DNA from: Leptolyngbya sp. O-77 | GTDB lineage: Bacteria; Cyanobacteriota; Cyanobacteriia; Elainellales; Elainellaceae | DNA: 64,000 nt | Reading direction: 5' to 3' | Assembly (NCBI RefSeq): GCF_001548395.1 | Contig: NZ_AP017367.1 | Coordinates: 2,889,001-2,953,000, forward strand | In this document: piece after piece, positions 60,071 through 64,000 of the stretch | Layout: each line of letters opens with the position of its first letter | Numbering within the stretch: the stretch's first letter is position 1 | Notes under the pieces: generated by a model | Told to the model about the DNA's origin: nothing | The model's input: only the letters and a program-made list of their open reading frames with translations | The model's database searches: none | Made by a program: the position numbers and the translations under genes

Positions 60071-60371
60071 CTCAGCGTTCTGGTTCTGTCAGCTTACAAG
60101 TGAGTAGGCGATTCGCCCCCAATTGCGAAGATTTAGTTCTTCAAGAACTCGGTCAACCCGAACACTCCCAACAGCTTTCGGGTAAGATGCCAACGTTGAG
60201 CGGTGATAGGTTTGGGTCAGCAGTTTGAGGTTCCGAGAGGTGTCGGGGGGCGATCGCCGAAAGGCTTGGGTTCTGGGAGATGAGGGCGATCGCCGAAAGG
60301 TTCGGGTGTTGCCAGATGAGGGCGATCGCCCAAAGGTGCGGGTTCTGGGAGATGAGGGCGATCGCCCGTTG
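60064..60371 (+). repeat. ORF-less repeated cassette, copy C, truncated
   Basis: Homologous to copies A and B from GTTAGCCCTCAGCG onward, closest to A. It has four HIP1 octamers at 60250, 60286, 60322 and 60358, each exactly 36 bp apart, and no attC. The similarity ends at the last HIP1 site, where the remnant of a parvulin gene begins. Confidence 0.8.
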
Positions 60372-60401
60372 GGTGAAGCTGCAAAAACTTAAGCGAACCC
60401 A

Positions 60402-60812
60402 GTGGTAGCACAAGCTAGACCACTATTCTTGCAGCGTAAAACACAGCCTGATCAGGTGGTTTACTCGCTGATTCGGACACAGGATGCCGACCTGGCCAAC
60501 GAGCTATATTTTCGTCTGCTCGAGGGGGAGCAAACCTTTTCAGACCTGGCCGCGCAACATTCCCAGGGATCAGAGGCGGCAAAGGGCGGATTGGTAGGCC
60601 CGGTAGAAATCGGTGCTTATCATCCCAGCCTTGCCTATGTCTTGGCGACCCGCGCACCGGGTGAATTGGTTGCGCCGCTATCGCTCGAAGATTGTGTGGT
60701 GATCATTCGCATTGAGCAAAAGATTCCCGCCCGATTTGACGAAGCGACTCAGCAACGCCTGCTGGATGAACTGTTTGCTGCGTGGCTCGATGCAGAACTG
60801 CGGGCCAGCTAG
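60402..60812 (+). pseudogene. 5'-truncated peptidyl-prolyl isomerase (parvulin-type)
   Basis: 136 codons from GTG 60402 encode the C-terminal half of a cyanobacterial PpiC-like protein: QVVYSLIRTQDADLANELYFRLLEGEQTFSDLAAQHSQ in consecutive blocks, then GGLVGPVEIGAYHPSLAYVL and a C-terminal helix ELFAAWLDAELR. The usual N-terminal chaperone domain is missing, and upstream of it lies copy C of the repeat, so the 5' part was probably lost or displaced at the array junction. Possibly still translated, but without its start region. Confidence 0.7.
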
Positions 60813-60953
60813 GAACTCTACCGGATCGCTCTGGGAGCGCTTTTGGAACGGAATGGGATCGCCTGCTTCGATAACTTAGAGGCAGAGCAGGGGAGATACC
60901 CGACTCAACTCAAACTTAAGTAAGCCATATCATACCTTGTCAAAGGAAGCGCC

Positions 60954-61274
60954 ATGCTGATCAAACTCTCATACTTTTTGCAAAGCGTGCTGCTGACGGG
61001 CGCACTGATGACCACGGCGATCGCCCCGCCCAGCCTAAGCCTAACAACCGCAATTCAGATTGCTCAAGATTGCGTGGCATCCGGCGGCATTTATCATACT
61101 CTGGCTGCCGGGCACTGGATTTGTTTGTATCCGACTCCCGATCAGACTGGAACGCTGGGACTGTATTGCAATGTCGTGCAGACATGCGATCGCCTGATGC
61201 AGACTCGCCGCCCAGACCACACCGCCAGCCTGTTGTGGGAACCGATGATTCCAACTGAACGCATTGATGACTGA
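60954..61274 (+). CDS. Small secreted hypothetical protein
   Basis: A 106-aa protein with a signal peptide (hydrophobic SVLLTGALMTTAIAPPSLSL, about 11-30) and four cysteines in the mature part (QDCVASGG, WICLYP, LYCNV, QTCDR), which could form two disulfides. No family recognised. ATG 60954 with AAAGGAAG upstream. It stands alone between the parvulin remnant and the methyltransferase. Confidence 0.65.
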   Translation: MLIKLSYFLQSVLLTGALMTTAIAPPSLSLTTAIQIAQDCVASGGIYHTLAAGHWICLYPTPDQTGTLGLYCNVVQTCDRLMQTRRPDHTASLLWEPMIPTERIDD

Positions 61275-61410
61275 ACGATGACTGAACGATTTCACGATTC
61301 AATCTCGTCATTAACTTATCTGATCTGCTGTAACGAGTGAGAGGCGCTCCACAGAGTTGCCACCCCTCGGCTCGTCAAAACAGACCCCTGCAAACCCTGA
61401 GGATATTTCT

Positions 61411-62499
61411 ATGACAACGCTACAACCGATTGAGCAATCCCGATTTGACCTAGCTAGAGCTGAAGCCTTTGCCGAAACCCTGGTAGGCACGTTGAACAGC
61501 GGCGCACTGGCGCTAATGGTTTCCATTGGACATCGCACCGAACTGTTTGACACACTTGCAGAACTGCCGCCCGCCACCAGCCAGCAAATTGCTGACACAG
61601 CGGGGCTGAACGAGCGCTATGTGCGGGAGTGGCTGGGCGCAATGGTGACGGGTCGCGTGGTGGACTATGACTCGTCCACTAAGACCTATAGCCTGCCTGC
61701 GGAACACGCTGCATTTCTGACGCGGGCCGCTGGATCAGACAATATTGCCGTTTTCGCGCAATATATTCCCCTGCTGGGCGCTGTTGAGGATGCGGTGCTG
61801 GAATGCTTCTATAAAGGCGGCGGCGTTCCCTATTCTGCTTACAAGCGCTTTCATGCCGTGATGGCCGAAGACAGCGGGCAGAGCGTGGTGTCGGCGCTGT
61901 TTGACCATGTGCTGCCGCTAGTGCCGGGGCTGATGGAGGATTTGGAGCGCGGCATCGACGTGCTGGATGTGGGCTGTGGCAGCGGTCGCGCTCTGATCCG
62001 CATGGCGCAGGCTTATCCCAATAGCCGCTTTACTGGATATGACTTTTCCGCAGAGGCGATCGCCATTGCGAATGCATCTGCACAGCGATCTCTCCTGTCG
62101 AACGTCCAGTTTCAGGTACAGGATGCTGCACAGATCGATGAGGGCGATCGCTACGACTTCATTACCACCTTCGACGCAGTTCACGACCAAGCCCATCCTG
62201 ATCGAGTTCTCCGCAATATTCACCGTGCGCTTCGTTCGACGGGCACGTATCTGATGCAGGATATTCACGCCGCTACGGACGTGGGTGGGAATCTAGAGCA
62301 TCCAGTGGGAACACTGCTGTATACCATCTCTTGTCTACACTGCATGTCCGTCTCTCTTGCCTACGGCGGCATGGGTCTAGGTGCAATGTGGGGAAAGGAA
62401 AAAGCCTTGCAAATGCTGGCAGAAGCCGGATTTGAAACAGTGGAAATCAAGCGGCTGGCGCACGACTTTCAGAACGATTACTACATCGTTCGCAAGTAA
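61411..62499 (+). CDS. SAM-dependent methyltransferase with N-terminal winged helix
   Basis: A 362-aa class I methyltransferase. N-terminal winged-helix/dimerisation part (about 25-100, ATSQQIADTAGLNERYVREWLGAM), then the Rossmann core with motif I VLDVGCGSGRALIRMA (about 180-195), FTGYDFSAEAI and DFITTFDAVHDQAHP. The layout resembles the O-methyltransferase-like proteins of the Rv2258c type. Start ATG 61411; the open frame begins 18 codons earlier without a better signal. Substrate unknown. Confidence 0.88.
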   Translation: MTTLQPIEQSRFDLARAEAFAETLVGTLNSGALALMVSIGHRTELFDTLAELPPATSQQIADTAGLNERYVREWLGAMVTGRVVDYDSSTKTYSLPAEHAAFLTRAAGSDNIAVFAQYIPLLGAVEDAVLECFYKGGGVPYSAYKRFHAVMAEDSGQSVVSALFDHVLPLVPGLMEDLERGIDVLDVGCGSGRALIRMAQAYPNSRFTGYDFSAEAIAIANASAQRSLLSNVQFQVQDAAQIDEGDRYDFITTFDAVHDQAHPDRVLRNIHRALRSTGTYLMQDIHAATDVGGNLEHPVGTLLYTISCLHCMSVSLAYGGMGLGAMWGKEKALQMLAEAGFETVEIKRLAHDFQNDYYIVRK

Positions 62500-62762
62500 G
62501 CTAATCCTTAACCCCTTATGTGTACCCTTTGCTCACTGGCGGCACGGTTTCAGCGTGCTGATGGAGAAGCTTTGTCTCGGTTCAACGTGGCTCAGTTTTC
62601 AGCAGCATTGCAATCTTCGCAAAACGAGCGCAGTGCTGCTGAAGCCCTCCCTCAATCGGAAGCATCTCCCAACCGTGCAAACGCAGCATTCCCCATGTCA
62701 GTTTACTCATCCAAAACCATCCTTCTTTCCCGTCTGAAAACCCAATCTGGAGGCAGGTAATC

Positions 62763-63038
62763 ATGAAGCTTTACATGCTAAATATTCAGTCTTGTCATCA
62801 TCTGCTGAATGCTGCCAGAAACGCTAAGCGGAAACCAAAAGCGTATAGCTGGCTGAATGCTTTTTGGAGGGCGATCGCCCAACGCTTGACCAACAGAAAT
62901 GAGCCTCGGATTCACACCATTGAAACGCCTATAGGGCAGACGATTTGGCAGATCTATGACCCAATCACGGGCCACAAAACCTGGTTCAGTACTGAAGCAG
63001 AGGTGCGAATTTGGTTGGATCAGCGCTTCCAAAATTAG
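62763..63038 (+). CDS. Small hypothetical protein
   Basis: A 91-aa basic protein with a good ribosome binding site (GGAGG at 62751-62755) before ATG 62763. The C-terminal half (TIETPIGQTIWQIYDPITGHKTWFSTEAEVRIWLDQRF) looks like a small conserved beta-beta-alpha unit. The N-terminus is basic and helical. No named family. The gap before it (62500-62762) contains only a doubtful open frame. Confidence 0.65.
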   Translation: MKLYMLNIQSCHHLLNAARNAKRKPKAYSWLNAFWRAIAQRLTNRNEPRIHTIETPIGQTIWQIYDPITGHKTWFSTEAEVRIWLDQRFQN

Positions 63039-63300
63039 CCCTTGTCCAAAATTAGCCCTTGAACGAGACGGTGTTCGCACGAAGCGCGATCGCACTGCCC
63101 TGCGCCACAGCTTGGAAAAATGTTAGGACTGGGCAAAGGATTGCAAAGAGCAAAAGATTGCAAAGAATTGACTACCATCAATTCTAGCCACTTTAAGAAC
63201 AACCAAATCTCTACACGGGTTGCGTAGCTGTCTACATCAGACTGCATCATTTTAGGTCAAATCATCTCTTCAAGTCTTTAGAACTTCGGAGGCAAAATCG

Positions 63301-64000
63301 ATGAACCGAATCAAACTCTTTCGCGCAATGCTGTTTGTCGCAACGCTCATTCTTTCACTGGGATTTCCTATCCACGGAACGGATGCGGGAACGGCGATCG
63401 CCCATCCAGAACACGCCACCCAGGAACAGCTCGCAGTCGCCACTCCGTCCCTCACGGCTCCCCTGTTTGACAACCTGGGCGATCACCATCACCCCATTTC
63501 CACCCGCAATCCCCTCGCGCAACGCTATTTCGACCAGGGACTCATTCTGTCCTACGGGTTCAACCATGCCGAGGCGCTGCGATCCTTTCAGCAGGCTGCC
63601 GAACTCGACCCCACCTGCGCCCTCTGCTACTGGGGCATGGCCTACGTGCTGGGGCCCAATATCAACGCCGCGATGGAAGATAGCGACGTGCCGACGGCGT
63701 GGGCCGCGATTCAAAGAGCCGTGCAACTGGGCAGCAATGCGAGCGATCGCGAACGCGCCTATATCCACGCCCTCGCCACTCGCTATGCGCCGCAACCCGT
63801 AGAGGACCGTACCGAACTCAATCTCGCCTATGCCAACGCCATGCGCGATGTGGCGCAGCGCTATCCCGATGACCCAGACGCGGGCACGCTGTTTGCCGAA
63901 GCGCTGATGGACACAACTCCCTGGGACTATTGGGACGAGTCGGGCAATCCCACCGACGCAGGCGCAGAAATTATCGCCACGCTGGAATCGGTGCTGAAGC
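63301..64000 (+). CDS. Exported tetratricopeptide-repeat protein, 3' end beyond the window
   Basis: An open frame from ATG 63301 to the window edge (233 codons so far). Signal peptide about 1-35 (RAMLFVATLILSLGFPIHG). The mature part has LAQRYFDQGLILSYGFNHAEALRSFQQAAELDP, a TPR-like helical pair, then CALCYWGMAYVLGPNINAAM, which is typical of a family of secreted TPR proteins. A GGAGG site lies just upstream (63287-63291). The C-terminal part is missing, so total length and partners are unknown. Confidence 0.85.
   Translation, partial: MNRIKLFRAMLFVATLILSLGFPIHGTDAGTAIAHPEHATQEQLAVATPSLTAPLFDNLGDHHHPISTRNPLAQRYFDQGLILSYGFNHAEALRSFQQAAELDPTCALCYWGMAYVLGPNINAAMEDSDVPTAWAAIQRAVQLGSNASDRERAYIHALATRYAPQPVEDRTELNLAYANAMRDVAQRYPDDPDAGTLFAEALMDTTPWDYWDESGNPTDAGAEIIATLESVLK

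Larger units (their letters stand above)
52367..60385 (+). mobile_element. CALIN: integron-type gene-cassette array without integrase
   Basis: Five attC-like sites (54330, 58111, 59915 and two almost identical ones at 54680 and 58462), all in the same orientation, each lying at the 3' end of a unit that starts just after the preceding GTTAGCC. Units: a DUF262/AlbA_2 gene; a 349-bp ORF-less unit; nuclease plus methyltransferase (3.4 kb); a second 349-bp ORF-less unit; nuclease plus toxin-antitoxin (1.5 kb); and a third ORF-less unit cut short before a truncated chromosomal gene. Gene-bearing units are AT-rich and almost free of HIP1 sites, unlike the chromosome around them. No intI or attI was found here. 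The left boundary is uncertain. Confidence 0.75.

Noticed and set aside
60250..60365. Regular 36-bp repeats that look like a CRISPR array
   Set aside because: The units are contiguous and similar along their whole length, with no unique spacers; they are tandem HIP1-containing repeats of the ORF-less cassette.
62518..62760. 80-codon frame between the methyltransferase and the next gene
   Set aside because: No ribosome binding site, biased Ser/Ala/Gln composition and no recognisable motif; likely chance.
1..64000. tRNA, rRNA or tmRNA genes
   Set aside because: I looked for T-loop (GTTCGAATC/GTTCAAATC) words and conserved rRNA blocks on both strands and found none in a suitable setting.

Overview
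The window is cyanobacterial chromosome. The octamer GCGATCGC (HIP1) recurs throughout. The gene content is that of an oxygenic phototroph: zeta-carotene desaturase, photosynthetic GAPDH (Gap2), the dark-operative protochlorophyllide reductase genes chlL and chlN, Tic20, a valyl-tRNA synthetase carrying the cyanobacterial CAAD membrane domain, NrtS, and sepF next to proC. The high GC content and short dispersed palindromes would fit a Leptolyngbya/Thermoleptolyngbya-like filamentous species, but that placement is inference.

From 1 to about 51.2 kb the region is mostly ordinary single-copy housekeeping and metabolic genes in short operons on both strands: a LysR gene and divergent cupin-like gene, nrtS, cobU, a demethylase-like/GNAT fusion, NAD(P)HX repair, folate salvage, ftsH, a quinone reductase, an alpha/beta hydrolase coupled to rqcH, remA-gmk, valS, GntR, tic20, an FAH-family gene, rpsF, a thioredoxin-reductase-like flavoprotein, gap2, hpxZ, crtQ, a ParA/M28 pair, proC-sepF, a phosphohexomutase, a lone gvpF/L gene, a MntA-HepT toxin-antitoxin pair, chlL-DUF5331-chlN, cbiB and mmsA. 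Between 33.0 and 36.5 kb a two-component system lies between a 233-bp duplication of the 5' part of parA, which left a parA stub behind. Short palindromes have inserted inside several coding genes. Four loci look frameshifted at short homopolymers or low-complexity DNA; real decay and sequencing indels cannot be separated here.

From about 52.3 to 60.4 kb the DNA changes to AT-rich, HIP1-poor genes separated by five sites with the full architecture of integron attC sites: 7-bp R''/R' boxes ending in AAC and starting with GTT, paired L''/L' arms, and two extrahelical bases on the same arm. No integron integrase lies in the window, so this is best described as a CALIN (cluster of attC sites lacking an integrase). 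Its cassettes carry defence-type cargo: a DUF262/AlbA_2-like fusion, a putative PD-(D/E)XK nuclease with a DNA methyltransferase, and another nuclease-like gene with a MazF/PemK toxin-antitoxin pair. Alternating with them is an apparently ORF-less cassette, exactly 349 bp long in its two complete copies, containing HIP1 octamers phased every 36 bp; a third copy has lost its attC and abuts a 5'-truncated parvulin gene. This array is the most unusual feature of the window.

From 60.8 kb to the end normal chromosome resumes: a small secreted protein, a SAM-dependent methyltransferase, a small conserved-looking protein and the start of a secreted TPR protein that runs off the edge. I found no rRNA, tRNA or CRISPR array. 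A second item of interest is a 240-nt leader with four consecutive hairpins (51.28-51.52 kb) in front of a small protein gene.
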